Source of the DNA: Borborobacter arsenicus
GTDB lineage: Bacteria; Pseudomonadota; Alphaproteobacteria; Rhizobiales; Rhizobiaceae
Direction: 5' to 3'
Length of the DNA: 64,000 nucleotides
Assembly: GCF_003934165.1 (NCBI RefSeq)
Contig: NZ_ML133508.1
Location: 427,881-491,880, forward strand
Shown one piece after another: positions 31,656 through 41,057 of this stretch. The notes under the pieces are model-generated. The model saw only the letters and a program-made list of their open reading frames with translations, had not been told where the DNA came from and searched no databases. The position numbers and the translations under genes are program-made. How positions within the stretch are numbered: the stretch's first letter is position 1; each line of letters begins with the position of its first letter.

Positions 31656-32555
31656 TTGGCTGAGCTCATTGACGGGAAGGTGGTTGCCGAAAGCGTTGTG
31701 GAAAAGGTCAAGCAACTCACGGCCGAATTGACAAGCCGGCATGGCGTAACGCCGGGTCTGGCGGTGGTGATTGTCGGCGAGGATCCCGCAAGCCAGGTCT
31801 ATGTCTCCTCCAAGGGCAAGAAGGCCAAGGAATGCGGCTTTAATTCCTTCCAGCACACGCTAGATGCCTCCACCAGCGAAGAGACGCTGCTCAAGCTCAT
31901 TGGCGATCTCAACGCCGATTCTTCCGTCCACGGTATTCTCGTTCAGCTGCCGCTGCCCGACCATATCGACGCCGGCAAGATCATCCAGGCGATCGCGCCC
32001 GAAAAGGACGTCGACGGCTTCCATTTCATCAATGTGGGCAAGCTCGGCACCGGCGAACTCGACACCGCCTTCGTTCCTTGCACGCCTGCCGGCTCGATGC
32101 TTCTGATCGAGCGCGTGCGCGGCAAGGACCTGTCGGGGCTCAACGCGGTGGTGGTCGGCCGTTCCAACATTGTCGGCAAGCCGATGGCTAATCTGCTGCT
32201 TGCCGCCAATTGCACCGTCACCATTGCCCATAGCCGCACCAAGGATCTGCCGGGGCTCTGCCGCACCGCCGACATTCTGGTCGCCGCCGTCGGCCGGCCG
32301 GAAATGATCAAGTGCGATTGGGTCAAGCCGGGTGCCACAGTCATCGATGTCGGCATCAACCGCATTCCTGCGCCTGAAAAAGGCGAGGGCAAGTCTCGCC
32401 TGGTCGGCGACGTCGATTTTGCGGGGGCCGAAAAAGCAGCCGGTGCTATTACGCCGGTTCCGGGCGGTGTCGGCCCGATGACGATTGCGCTTCTGATGGC
32501 CAATACGCTGGTTTCGGCCAGCCGGGCCGCAGGCGTGGAGCGTCCGTCCTTCTGA
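31656..32555 (+). CDS. folD: Bifunctional methylenetetrahydrofolate dehydrogenase/cyclohydrolase
   Basis: This 299-residue enzyme interconverts one-carbon tetrahydrofolate forms. Motifs present are [20 protein letters not shown] (with the catalytic lysine region), [27 protein letters not shown] and [18 protein letters not shown]. The TTG at 31656 was chosen because GGAGG at 31646-31650 lies 5-6 bases upstream; the frame is open to a TTG at 31644, but that lies inside the ribosome binding site. A hairpin follows 20 bp after the stop. Confidence 0.92.
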   Translation: MAELIDGKVVAESVVEKVKQLTAELTSRHGVTPGLAVVIVGEDPASQVYVSSKGKKAKECGFNSFQHTLDASTSEETLLKLIGDLNADSSVHGILVQLPLPDHIDAGKIIQAIAPEKDVDGFHFINVGKLGTGELDTAFVPCTPAGSMLLIERVRGKDLSGLNAVVVGRSNIVGKPMANLLLAANCTVTIAHSRTKDLPGLCRTADILVAAVGRPEMIKCDWVKPGATVIDVGINRIPAPEKGEGKSRLVGDVDFAGAEKAAGAITPVPGGVGPMTIALLMANTLVSASRAAGVERPSF

Positions 32556-32577
32556 TCCGGGCGTGTTAGCCGACAGG

Positions 32578-32612
32578 CAGGCAAGCAGCCAACCATAGGT
32601 CGGGCTTGCCTG
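32578..32612 (+). terminator. Hairpin downstream of folD
   Basis: There is a 9-bp perfect stem CAGGCAAGC (32578-32586) / GCTTGCCTG (32604-32612) with a 17-base loop, followed by TTCTTCCCGTT. It may terminate folD transcription. It also lies in the leader of the next gene, whose start is 20 bases further on. The T-run is weak. Confidence 0.45.
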
Positions 32613-32632
32613 TTCTTCCCGTTCGGGTAGAA

Positions 32633-33604
32633 ATGCCGCTCATGTCCGATCTCGTGCAGGGCGGCCGGCAGTTCGCGTTCCTGCTGGTCGACAAATTCTC
32701 CATGTTTTCGCTGGCGGCGGCAATCGACACGGTTCGATCCGCCAACCGGCTGCTTGGTCACGACTATTATGGCTGGACCACGGTTTCGGCCGATGGCGAT
32801 TCGGTGATGGCCTCGAACGGCCTGCCGCTGAAGATCGACTACAGCGTCGCCGACATCCCGCCGGTCGACATCCTCTTTGTTTGCGTCGGGCTCACCACCG
32901 AATTTCCCGGCAAGAGCAAGGTGCTCGGCGCACTGCGCAATTGGGGTCGGCGCGGCGGCACGCTCGGCGCGCTTTCGGTCGGCTCCTATCTTCTGGCCGA
33001 GGCAGGCCAACTCGAAGGCCATCGCTGCACCATCCATTGGGAAAACCGCGCCGGATTCACCGAGCGCTTTCCCGACATCGAGTGCACTGGCAATGTGTTC
33101 GAGATCGACCGCAAGCGCTACACCTGCGCTGGTGGCACCACCTCGATTGATCTGATGCTGGAGATCGTACGTACCGATTTCGGCTCCAACATCGCCAATG
33201 GCGTCGCCAACCAGTTCCAGCATGAGCGCATCCGCTCCGCCGGCGACCGCCAGCGGGTCGGGCCCGAGCGCGACCTTACCGGCAAGTCCGAAAAGCTGCG
33301 CAAGATCGTCGAACTGATGGCCGACAATCTCGACGAGCCATTCTCAGCCGTCGAACTCGCCCGCTCGGCCGGCTTGTCGGTGCGACAGGTGGAGCGCCTG
33401 TTCCTGCGCCATCTCAATGTGACGCCAGGCCGCTATTATATGCGGCTTCGCCTCGAGCGGGCTCGTGAGCTTTTGCGCCAGACCAATATGCCGATCCTCG
33501 ACATCGCCATCGCCACCGGCTTCACCTCGCATTCCTATTTCGCGCAAAGCTACCGGCTGCAATTCGGCCGCCCGCCCTCCGAAGAGCGCCGCACGACCTA
33601 TTGA
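32633..33604 (+). CDS. GlxA-type transcriptional regulator (DJ-1/PfpI domain plus AraC HTH)
   Basis: This 323-residue regulator has an N-terminal class-I glutamine amidotransferase-like domain (FAFLLVDKFSMFSLAAAIDTVR, VDILFVCVG, LGALSVGSYLLAEAG, where the nucleophile cysteine is replaced by serine). The AraC-type DNA-binding domain is at the C-terminus (VELARSAGLSVRQVERLFLR and DIAIATGFTSHSYFAQSYRL). Such regulators often control use of quaternary amines, amino acids or arginine. The nearby aldehyde dehydrogenase and polyamine genes make a catabolic target plausible, but no adjacent gene is an obvious one. The start could be 32633 or 32642. Confidence 0.85.
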   Translation: MPLMSDLVQGGRQFAFLLVDKFSMFSLAAAIDTVRSANRLLGHDYYGWTTVSADGDSVMASNGLPLKIDYSVADIPPVDILFVCVGLTTEFPGKSKVLGALRNWGRRGGTLGALSVGSYLLAEAGQLEGHRCTIHWENRAGFTERFPDIECTGNVFEIDRKRYTCAGGTTSIDLMLEIVRTDFGSNIANGVANQFQHERIRSAGDRQRVGPERDLTGKSEKLRKIVELMADNLDEPFSAVELARSAGLSVRQVERLFLRHLNVTPGRYYMRLRLERARELLRQTNMPILDIAIATGFTSHSYFAQSYRLQFGRPPSEERRTTY

Positions 33605-33657
33605 GGCGCTCCCCTTGATGGGGAGGGTCGATCCACGTAGTGGATCGGGGTGGGGTG
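33605..33657. repeat. Rhizobial intergenic repeat with two hairpins
   Basis: Two adjacent hairpins are present: CTCCCC-TTGAT-GGGGAG (33609-33625) and GATCCAC-GTA-GTGGATC, followed by GGGGTGGGGTGA. This combination is a common rhizobial intergenic element. It lies between the convergent GlxA-type gene and edd and may also act as their terminator. Confidence 0.65.
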
Positions 33658-33659
33658 AA

Positions 33660-35480
33660 TCAATTACCGAACGCACTTGCCCCTTGATCCGCCCGCCCAG
33701 CCACCTGCCGGAACACCGCGAACAATTCGCGGCCGCAGCCATATTCGTTTTCGCTAAGGTCGATCAGCAGCACCTTGCGCTCCTGGAGTTCGGCTTCGCT
33801 CACCAGCACCTCCAGCGTGCCTTTCTCGGCGTCTAGCCGCACAATGTCGCCGGTACGGATCTTGCCGATCGGCCCGTTCTCCAACGCTTCGGGCGTGACA
33901 TGGATTGCTGCCGGAACCTTGCCGGACGCACCCGACATGCGCCCGTCGGTCACCAGTGCCACCTTGTGCCCACGGTCCTGCAGCACGCCGAGAATGGTTG
34001 TCAGCCTGTGCAATTCCGGCATGCCATTGGCGCGCGGTCCCTGGAAGCGGACGACGGCGACGAAATCGCGGTCGAGTTCGCCCGCCTTGAAGGCATCGTT
34101 CAGCGCCTGCTGGCTGTCCAGCACCACGGCCGGTGCCTCGATCACCCGCCGTTCGGGCTTGACCGCCGAGGTCTTGATGATGGCATGGCCGAGATTGCCC
34201 GAAAGCACCTTGAGCCCGCCGCTGGGCTGGAAGGCCTTGGCAAACGGCGCCAGAACCTCCTCGTCACCGCTTGCCGCAGGTGCGGGCTCGCGGCTCACGC
34301 CGCCGTCCTTGGCAAGCTTCGCCTCCACCGCATAGGGCCGCAGCCCTTCGCCCCACACCGTCTGCACGTCCTCATGCAGCAGGCCGGCATCGAGCAGTTC
34401 GCGGATCAGGAAACCCATGCCGCCGGCAGCCTGGAAATGGTTCACATCGGCAAGCCCGTTGGGATAGACCCGCGCCAGTAGCGGTGTGGCATCCGAAAGG
34501 TCGGAAATATCCTGCCAGGTCAGCCTGATCCCGGCCGCTGCCGCCATGGCGATCAGGTGGATGGTGTGGTTGGTCGAGCCGCCGGTTGCATGCAGGCCGA
34601 CCACGCCGTTGACGATGGAGCGCTCGTCGATCATGCGGCCGACCGGCGTAAAGGCATTGCCGAGCGCGGTGATTGCCAGCGCCCGCTTCGTCGCTTCTTT
34701 GGTCAGCGCGTCGCGCAGCTTTGTTCCTGGATTGACGAAGGAGGCGCCGGGCGTGTGCAGGCCCATGATCTCCATCAGCATCTGGTTGGAGTTCGCTGTG
34801 CCGTAGAAGGTGCAGGTGCCGGGCCCGTGATAGGACTTCGATTCCGCCTCCAGCAGTTCGGCACGGCCGACCTTGCCTTCGGCAAAGAGCTGGCGCACCT
34901 TCGCCTTCTCGTCATTGGGCAGGCCGGACGTCATCGGCCCGGCCGGAATGAACACCGCTGGCAGATGGCCGAAGGAAAGTGCGGCGATCAACAGACCGGG
35001 CACGATCTTGTCGCAGACGCCCAGGAACACCGCTGCATCGAACATATTGTGCGACAGGCCGATTGCCGCCGCCATGGCGATCACGTCGCGCGAAAACAGC
35101 GATAGTTCCATGCCGGGTTGGCCCTGGGTCACGCCATCGCACATCGCTGGCACGCCGCCCGCCACCTGCGCGATACCGCCCGCCTCGTGTGCTGCCTGCT
35201 TGATCAGTTGCGGATAGGTTTCGAAGGGCTGGTGGGCCGAAAGCATGTCATTATAGGCGGTGACGATGCCGAGATTGGGCACTCGGTCACCGCTCAGTGC
35301 CTCTTTCTCGCCCGGCGCACAGGCAGCGAAGCCATGGGCGAGGTTGCCGCAGGAAAGCACACTGCGATGGACCGTTTTTCCGGCAGCGCCTTCGATCCGC
35401 TCCAGATAGATGTCGCGCGATGGTTTTGAGCGCTCGCGAATGCGCTCGGTGATGGCCTCGATGTCTTTTCTCGCGCCCAT
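33660..35480 (-). CDS. edd: Phosphogluconate dehydratase
   Basis: This 606-residue enzyme of the Entner-Doudoroff pathway converts 6-phosphogluconate to KDPG. The IlvD/Edd family motifs are present: [93 protein letters not shown] and [20 protein letters not shown]. The conserved cysteines in AMCDG, GVCDK and GTCTFYG are the iron-sulphur ligands. ATG 35480 has AAGGAG upstream. It is the third gene of zwf-pgl-edd. Confidence 0.95.
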   Translation of the reverse strand: MGARKDIEAITERIRERSKPSRDIYLERIEGAAGKTVHRSVLSCGNLAHGFAACAPGEKEALSGDRVPNLGIVTAYNDMLSAHQPFETYPQLIKQAAHEAGGIAQVAGGVPAMCDGVTQGQPGMELSLFSRDVIAMAAAIGLSHNMFDAAVFLGVCDKIVPGLLIAALSFGHLPAVFIPAGPMTSGLPNDEKAKVRQLFAEGKVGRAELLEAESKSYHGPGTCTFYGTANSNQMLMEIMGLHTPGASFVNPGTKLRDALTKEATKRALAITALGNAFTPVGRMIDERSIVNGVVGLHATGGSTNHTIHLIAMAAAAGIRLTWQDISDLSDATPLLARVYPNGLADVNHFQAAGGMGFLIRELLDAGLLHEDVQTVWGEGLRPYAVEAKLAKDGGVSREPAPAASGDEEVLAPFAKAFQPSGGLKVLSGNLGHAIIKTSAVKPERRVIEAPAVVLDSQQALNDAFKAGELDRDFVAVVRFQGPRANGMPELHRLTTILGVLQDRGHKVALVTDGRMSGASGKVPAAIHVTPEALENGPIGKIRTGDIVRLDAEKGTLEVLVSEAELQERKVLLIDLSENEYGCGRELFAVFRQVAGRADQGASAFGN

Positions 35481-35540
35481 GGTGGTCGCTCCTTGCAATC
35501 ATATGCAATCCGGCCGGCGCTCCAGCACAACCGGATGAAG

Positions 35541-36239
35541 TTACGGTGTCCAGTAGATTCCTATCGGCGTCTTGGCGTGGTCGAATACCGCCCGCACCGG
35601 CAGATGCTTTTGCACCCCCAATGCCGCCTCCAGCACCGCGCGCTTTTCCTGGCCCTCGATATGCAGAGCGACGAAGCCCGCCTCGACGATGCGGGCAAGG
35701 GTCAACGTCAGCCGTGGCTCGATGCCGCTTTGCGTATGCGCCGGCAGCACATTTGCCTTCGCTGCGGGATTAAGCAGGGCGGGCAAGGTGTCGGCATCCG
35801 GAAAAAACGAAGCGGTGTGGCCGTCAGTGCCCATGCCGAGCACAACGGCATCGAGCGGCAGCAGCCGGGCCACTTCCTTATCCGCCAGCCTTGCGGCTTC
35901 CTCCACGGTATCAGCCCGGTGATAGAGCCCGACAAACCTGGCCGCCGCTGCCTCATTCTGCAGCAGATTGGCGGCCACCAGCCCTGCATTGGAGCGCGGC
36001 GAGGTCGGCTCCACAAAGCGCTCATCCACCAGCGTCATCGTCACCTTCGCCCAGTCGAGCCTTTCATGCGACAGGGCGCGGAAGAACAGGCCGGGCGTCG
36101 TGCCGCCGGAAACGGCAAGCGTTGCGGTGCCGCGCTTGCCGATCGCCTCGCGCAGCACCTCGGCGACCCTGCCGGCAAGTGCTGCCGCCAATTCGCCGCT
36201 TGCGGCGAATTCATGCCAATCGCCCTGCACCACACCCAT
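35541..36239 (-). CDS. pgl: 6-phosphogluconolactonase
   Basis: This 232-residue enzyme hydrolyses 6-phosphogluconolactone. The family motifs are ATLAVSGGTTPGLFFRAL, VDERFVEPTSPRSNAGL and LGMGTDGHTASFFPDADTL. It lies 4 bp after zwf and 60 bp before edd in one transcript, so glucose 6-phosphate is taken to KDPG by consecutive gene products. Confidence 0.93.
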   Translation of the reverse strand: MGVVQGDWHEFAASGELAAALAGRVAEVLREAIGKRGTATLAVSGGTTPGLFFRALSHERLDWAKVTMTLVDERFVEPTSPRSNAGLVAANLLQNEAAAARFVGLYHRADTVEEAARLADKEVARLLPLDAVVLGMGTDGHTASFFPDADTLPALLNPAAKANVLPAHTQSGIEPRLTLTLARIVEAGFVALHIEGQEKRAVLEAALGVQKHLPVRAVFDHAKTPIGIYWTP

Positions 36240-36243
36240 CCCG

Positions 36244-37713
36244 TCAGCTTTCGTGCCAGGTGCGGCCGTCGCGTTCGATCAGCGCGATCGAGGCCGAAGG
36301 CCCCCATGTGCCGGAGGTATAGCCTTGCACCTCCTGCCGGCTGTCATCCCAGGCATTGTGGATCGGGTCGATCCAGGCCCATGCCGCCTCGACCTCGTCG
36401 CGGCGCATGAACAGCGTCTGGTTGCCGCGAATGACATCCATGATCAGCCGCTCATAGGCGTCCGGATTGCGTTCGCGGAAGCTCTCGGCAAAGCTCATGT
36501 CGAGTGGCACATGGCGAAGCCGCATGCCGCCGGGGCCGGGGTCCTTGATCATCAGCCATTGCTTGACACCTTCGTCGGGTTGCAGGCGGATGACGAGCTG
36601 GTTGGCGCTGATATTGCCCGCACTTTCCTCGAAGATCGAATGCGGGATCGGCTTGAATTCGATAACGATTTCCGAAACCCGCGTCGCCAGCCGCTTGCCA
36701 GTGCGCAGGTAGAAGGGCACGCCAGCCCAGCGCCAATTGCCGATCTCCGCTTTGAGCGCGACGAAGGTTTCGGTGGTGGTGCCGCTGTCACCAAGTTCTT
36801 CGGCGTAGCCCTTCACCGGCCCATTGGCTGAAGCACCGGCGCGATACTGGCCGCGCACCGTCACTTTCGGCGCCTCATTGCCGTTGATGCGCCTGAGCGA
36901 GCGCAGCACCTTCAGCTTCTCGTCGCGCACCGCATCCGCCTCCATCGAGGCGGGCGCTTCCATCGCCACCAGGCACAGCAGTTGCAGCATGTGGTTCTGC
37001 ATCATGTCGCGCAGCGCACCGGCCTTGTCGTAATAGGTCAGGCGGTCTTCCAACCCGACGGTTTCGGCCACCGTGATCTGCACGTGGTCAATATGCGCCG
37101 AGTTCCACAGCGGTTCGTAAAGCGCATTGGCAAAGCGCAGCGCCATCAGGTTCTGCACCGTTTCCTTGCCCAGGTAATGGTCGATACGGAAGATCTGTTG
37201 CTCGGAAAACACCTTGCCGATCTGGTCGTTCAGCGCCCGCGCCGAGACAAGATCGCGTCCGATCGGCTTTTCCATCACGATGCGCGAATTCGGCGTCACC
37301 AGCTTTTGTTCTTTAAGATGGGCAGAGATATCGCCGAACAGCGCCGGTGCGACGGCAAGATAGAAAGCGCGTATGGACTGGCTATCGCCGATTGCCTTCT
37401 TGAGATTCGCAAAGCCATCGCCCGAAATGGCATCAACCGCGACATAGGATAGCCGTTCGACGAAGCGATCGAGTTGCTTGGCGTCGATTTCCTCGGCCTT
37501 CACATGGTCGGAAATCGCCTTGCGTGCGAAGCTGCGATAGTCTCCATCCGTCATCTTGGCGCGCGAGGCGCCGATAATGCACGTCGGATCGCAGAACTGG
37601 CCGGCCTGCTGTCGTTGGAACAGTGCTGGCAGCAATTTGCGCTCGGCAAGATCCCCGGTGCCGCCGAAAATGATGAAATCGAAGGGGTCGACGGGAATGA
37701 TCTGGCTGGTCAT
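36244..37713 (-). CDS. zwf: Glucose-6-phosphate 1-dehydrogenase
   Basis: This 489-residue NADP-dependent enzyme is the entry point of the pentose-phosphate and Entner-Doudoroff routes. The coenzyme motif FIIFGGTGDLAERKLLPAL is at the N-terminus. The active-site signature RIDHYLGKETVQNLMALRFA is in the middle, followed by YYDKAGALRDMMQNHMLQLL. ATG 37713 has GGAA 7 bases upstream; a longer frame to 37809 is not family-like. It is the first gene of zwf-pgl-edd. The promoter should lie in the roughly 200 bp shared with the divergent aldehyde dehydrogenase gene. Confidence 0.95.
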   Translation of the reverse strand: MTSQIIPVDPFDFIIFGGTGDLAERKLLPALFQRQQAGQFCDPTCIIGASRAKMTDGDYRSFARKAISDHVKAEEIDAKQLDRFVERLSYVAVDAISGDGFANLKKAIGDSQSIRAFYLAVAPALFGDISAHLKEQKLVTPNSRIVMEKPIGRDLVSARALNDQIGKVFSEQQIFRIDHYLGKETVQNLMALRFANALYEPLWNSAHIDHVQITVAETVGLEDRLTYYDKAGALRDMMQNHMLQLLCLVAMEAPASMEADAVRDEKLKVLRSLRRINGNEAPKVTVRGQYRAGASANGPVKGYAEELGDSGTTTETFVALKAEIGNWRWAGVPFYLRTGKRLATRVSEIVIEFKPIPHSIFEESAGNISANQLVIRLQPDEGVKQWLMIKDPGPGGMRLRHVPLDMSFAESFRERNPDAYERLIMDVIRGNQTLFMRRDEVEAAWAWIDPIHNAWDDSRQEVQGYTSGTWGPSASIALIERDGRTWHES

Positions 37714-37908
37714 CTGAGTTCCGTTCTGCGGTGCGCACGAGCAGGTTGCGTATAATATAATCGATTTAAATTTACCAGTGCCATGGCGTCGTAACTTCGA
37801 CCTTGACACTGGTCCATGAGCGCCTTGTGCTTGGTCGATGGAAGCCTGCGCTGCTTTGCGTCAGTAAGACATAGAGCCACAGCCAGCCAATTCCAAAGGA
37901 GATTGACC

Positions 37909-39384
37909 ATGGGCACGCATCTTTCCCGAACCGTTGCCGAAGGACAGGCCTTCATGCAATTCATCGACGGCAAGCTGGTCGATGCCCTGTCGGGCGAACG
38001 GATCGACGTGCTCTGTCCGTCGGACGGCAAGGTCTTCGCCTCCATTCCGGCTGCCGGCAAGACCGATGTGGATCGTGCGGTGAAGTCGGCGCGCCAGGCC
38101 TTCGATGACGGCCCCTGGAGCCGCATGCCGGCCGTCGAGCGCGGCCGCTGCCTCACCCGCCTGTCGCTGCTGATCGAAAAACATGGCGAGGAACTGGCCG
38201 CGCTCGAATCGCGCGACACCGGCAAGCCGATCCGTCAGGGCAAGGCCGATGTCGCCGGCACCGTGCGCTATTTCGAGTTCTATGGCGGCGCCTGCGACAA
38301 GGTGCATGGTGATACCATCCCCTTCCTTGAGGGCTATACTGCGCTCACCCTGCGCGAGCCGCATGGCGTGGTGGCGGGCATCATCCCCTGGAACTATCCC
38401 ATGCAGATATTGGGCCGGCTTGCCGGCGCCGCCCTTGCCATGGGCAACACGCTGGTCGTCAAGCCGGCGGAAGATGCCTCGCTCACTTCGATCCGCATTG
38501 CCGAACTGGCGCGGGCGGCCGGCATTCCGGCCGGCGTCTTCAACGTCGTCACCGGCTATGGTCGGGATGCCGGGGCAGCGCTGTCGTCCCATCCCCTGGT
38601 CGATTACGTCACTTTCACCGGTTCTCCGCTTACCGGCACTGCCATCCAGCAGGCTGCGGCGATCAACAATCGCGGCGTCACCATGGAGCTTGGCGGCAAG
38701 TCGCCGCAGATCGTCTTTGCCGATGCCGATCTGGATGCCGCCCTGCCGGTTTTGGTCAATGCCATCATCCAGAATGGCGGCCAGACCTGCTCGGCCGGCA
38801 GCCGCGTACTGATCGAAAAGCCGATCTATGAGCAACTGGCGGCAGCTCTTGCCGAGCGCTTCTCAAAATTGGTCGCCGGCCCGCATGATGCCGATCTCGA
38901 CCTTGGCCCCCTGATCAATCAGAAGCAGAAGAACCAGGTCGCCGGCATGGTCGTAGCGGCAAAGGAGGCCGGCATTCCGGTCTTGGCTGAAGGCTCGATC
39001 CACGCCAGCGCGCCGGCCGGCGGTTACTATCAGGTGCCGGTGCTGTTCGGCTCGGTCGATCCACAGGCGGTAATCGCCCGCGACGAGATCTTCGGCCCGG
39101 TGCTTACCCTGTTTGCCTTCGAAGGCGAGGAAGAGGCGATAAGGCTTGCCAATGGCACCGATTTCGGCCTCGTCGCAGGTGTATGGACAAGCGATGGCGG
39201 GCGCCAGCACCGGGTCGCCAAGCGGGTGCGCGCCGGCCAGGTCTTCGTCAACGGCTATGGCGCCGGCGGCGGTGTCGAACTGCCCTTCGGCGGCTTCAAG
39301 AAATCCGGCCATGGCCGCGAGAAAGGCTTTGAGGCGCTCTACGACATGTCCGCCACCAAGACCGTTGTTTTTAATCACGGCTAG
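37909..39384 (+). CDS. Aldehyde dehydrogenase family protein
   Basis: This 491-residue NAD(P)-dependent aldehyde dehydrogenase has the full set of motifs: IPWNYPMQILGRLAGAALAM, the cofactor region VVKPAEDASLTS, the general-base glutamate in TMELGGKSPQIVF, and the nucleophile cysteine in NGGQTCSAGSR. The sequence is close to betaine-aldehyde and gamma-aminobutyraldehyde type enzymes. Oxidation of an aminoaldehyde from polyamine breakdown is therefore possible given the nearby PuuA/PuuB-like genes, but this is inference. ATG 37909 has AAAGGAG 6 bases upstream. It is followed by a repeat element and then an SDR gene in the same direction. Confidence 0.88.
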   Translation: MGTHLSRTVAEGQAFMQFIDGKLVDALSGERIDVLCPSDGKVFASIPAAGKTDVDRAVKSARQAFDDGPWSRMPAVERGRCLTRLSLLIEKHGEELAALESRDTGKPIRQGKADVAGTVRYFEFYGGACDKVHGDTIPFLEGYTALTLREPHGVVAGIIPWNYPMQILGRLAGAALAMGNTLVVKPAEDASLTSIRIAELARAAGIPAGVFNVVTGYGRDAGAALSSHPLVDYVTFTGSPLTGTAIQQAAAINNRGVTMELGGKSPQIVFADADLDAALPVLVNAIIQNGGQTCSAGSRVLIEKPIYEQLAAALAERFSKLVAGPHDADLDLGPLINQKQKNQVAGMVVAAKEAGIPVLAEGSIHASAPAGGYYQVPVLFGSVDPQAVIARDEIFGPVLTLFAFEGEEEAIRLANGTDFGLVAGVWTSDGGRQHRVAKRVRAGQVFVNGYGAGGGVELPFGGFKKSGHGREKGFEALYDMSATKTVVFNHG

Positions 39385-39393
39385 GTCAGCGCC

Positions 39394-39517
39394 GCCCCTC
39401 ATCCCCCTGCCGGGACCTTCTCCCTGCAAGCGGGGAGAAGGGGAACGCGGAGAGGTTGGCGTTTAGCCCTCCTCGCCCCGCTGCGGGGGAGAGGATGCCG
39501 GCAGGCAGGTGAGGGGC
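39394..39517. repeat. Rhizobial intergenic mosaic-type element (RIME-like)
   Basis: This 124-bp element has inverted ends: GCCCCTCATCC...CCTGCCGG at the left against CCGGCAGG...GGTGAGGGGC at the right. Internal hairpins are CTTCTCCC/GGGGAGAAG and CCCCGC-TGC-GGGG. The composition and ends match the RIME class of palindromic elements in Rhizobiales. It sits between the aldehyde dehydrogenase and SDR genes and contains no gene. Confidence 0.75.
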
Positions 39518-39549
39518 AGCATGGACGGAAAAGCAAGGAACTAGAGTCG

Positions 39550-40299
39550 ATGGCACGCTTGAGAGACAAGGTCGCAATCATCACCGGTGCGGCGTCGGGC
39601 TTCGGCGAAGGCATGGCCAGGCGCTTTGCCGAGGAGGGCGCCAGGGTGGTGGTGGCCGATCTCAATGCCAAGGGTGCCGAGCGGGTTGCGAGCGAAATCG
39701 GCGAGGCGGCGATTGCGGTGCAGACGGACGTGTCGCAGCGCGCCGAGTTCGACGAGATGGTTGATGCAGCCATGAGCGGCTTCGGCCGCATCGACATCAT
39801 GGTCAACAATGCCGGCTACACCCACCGCAATGGCGACATGCTGGCGGTGGAGGAAGAGGTCTTCGACCTCATTACCGCGGTCAACATGAAGGCGATCTAC
39901 CACGCCGCCCGCGCCGTGGTGCCGATCATGGAAAGCCAGGGCGGCGGCTCCATCATCACCACCGCCTCGACCGCCGGCCTGCGCCCGCGTCCCGGTCTCA
40001 CCTGGTACAATGCCTCCAAAGGCTGGGCGATCACCGCCACCAAGTCGATGGCGGTCGAACTGGCGCCCAAGAATATCCGCGTCAACTGCCTGTGCCCGGT
40101 CGCCGGTGAAACCGGCATGCTGGCGCAGTTCATGGGCGAGGATACGCCTGAATTGCGGGCGAAATTCCGTGCCTCGATCCCGCTCGGTCGGCTGTCCACG
40201 CCGCTCGACATCGCCAATGCCGCGCTCTGGCTTGCCTCCGACGAAGCCGAGTTCATTACCGGTGTCGCGCTCGAGGTCGATGGCGGCCGCTGCATCTGA
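39550..40299 (+). CDS. Short-chain dehydrogenase/reductase
   Basis: This 249-residue classical SDR has the cofactor motif TGAASGFGEGMARRF with an acidic residue in VVADLN, which suggests NAD use. It also has the NNAG motif, the catalytic serine in IITTASTAG, and Y and K in WYNASKGW. The C-terminus ends in the usual DGGRCI pattern. It may reduce or oxidise a substrate linked to the upstream aldehyde dehydrogenase, but the two genes are separated by a 124-bp repeat. Substrate unknown. Confidence 0.88.
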   Translation: MARLRDKVAIITGAASGFGEGMARRFAEEGARVVVADLNAKGAERVASEIGEAAIAVQTDVSQRAEFDEMVDAAMSGFGRIDIMVNNAGYTHRNGDMLAVEEEVFDLITAVNMKAIYHAARAVVPIMESQGGGSIITTASTAGLRPRPGLTWYNASKGWAITATKSMAVELAPKNIRVNCLCPVAGETGMLAQFMGEDTPELRAKFRASIPLGRLSTPLDIANAALWLASDEAEFITGVALEVDGGRCI

Positions 40300-40391
40300 A
40301 GCCGGGCTTTCCGGCGTCGCCATTATTTAGCCGGAAAATTCCTCATTCTGTCTGCCGGGCGGAGCGGCTGACATAAGGATGGGGACGCTTC

Positions 40392-41051
40392 GTGATCCAG
40401 GAGAGGTGGCGCGCCGTTTCGGCGTTCGGTGCTGTTGTATCCGTTTGTCTTGTTGCCGGCTGTACGACCCAGGGGAAGACCGACGACATCAAGACATCAT
40501 CCATCGGCAAGGCATCCGGCAAGGCCTATGCCTATACGGCAAGGGACAAGGAGTGCCTTGCCCGGGCGATGTTCTTTGAATCCAATCGGTCGAGCCGTGC
40601 CGGGCTGGTCGCGGTTGGCACCGTGGTGATGAACCGGCTGCGTTCCGACCAGTATCCCGATACGATTTGCGGGGTGGTCGGCCAGAAGGGCCAGTTCGCT
40701 CCTGGTGTCTTGTCGCGCCGCATGAATTCCAAGGCGCTGCCCGATGTCCAGAGCGCGGCCACCGCGGTGTTGAAAGGCGAGCGCCATCCCGCGGTTGGCA
40801 AGGCGATGTTCTTCCATCAGGCGGGGCTCAAATTCCCCTACAAGAACATGCATTATGTGCTGACGGCCGGCGGCAACTCCTTCTATGAGAAACGCAGCCG
40901 CCGCCGCGCGCCGCAGCCGCAGGTCGAGACCGAGATCGCTTCGGTGGCCAATCCTCCGGTTCCCGCATTGTCCTATGGGGCCGCCAAACCCGAGGATGCC
41001 GATGCCATTGGTGCGCTGATCCTGGCGGAGGACCGGCCGGGGGTGGATTGA
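40392..41051 (+). CDS. Lipoprotein cell-wall hydrolase, SleB-like
   Basis: This 219-residue protein starts at GTG and has a lipoprotein signal with lipobox VAGC (VVSVCLVAGCTTQG). The hydrolase_2 (SleB/CwlJ) domain follows: DKECLARAMFFESNRSSRAG with the catalytic glutamate, VAVGTVVMNRLRS, YPDTICGVV, GQFAPG, and later AMFFHQAGLKFP. Such enzymes cleave peptidoglycan. In rhizobia related proteins act in cell-envelope maintenance. The C-terminal 50 residues are basic and proline-rich. It converges on the PuuB-like gene. Confidence 0.85.
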   Translation: MIQERWRAVSAFGAVVSVCLVAGCTTQGKTDDIKTSSIGKASGKAYAYTARDKECLARAMFFESNRSSRAGLVAVGTVVMNRLRSDQYPDTICGVVGQKGQFAPGVLSRRMNSKALPDVQSAATAVLKGERHPAVGKAMFFHQAGLKFPYKNMHYVLTAGGNSFYEKRSRRRAPQPQVETEIASVANPPVPALSYGAAKPEDADAIGALILAEDRPGVD

Positions 41052-41057
41052 GGTAGA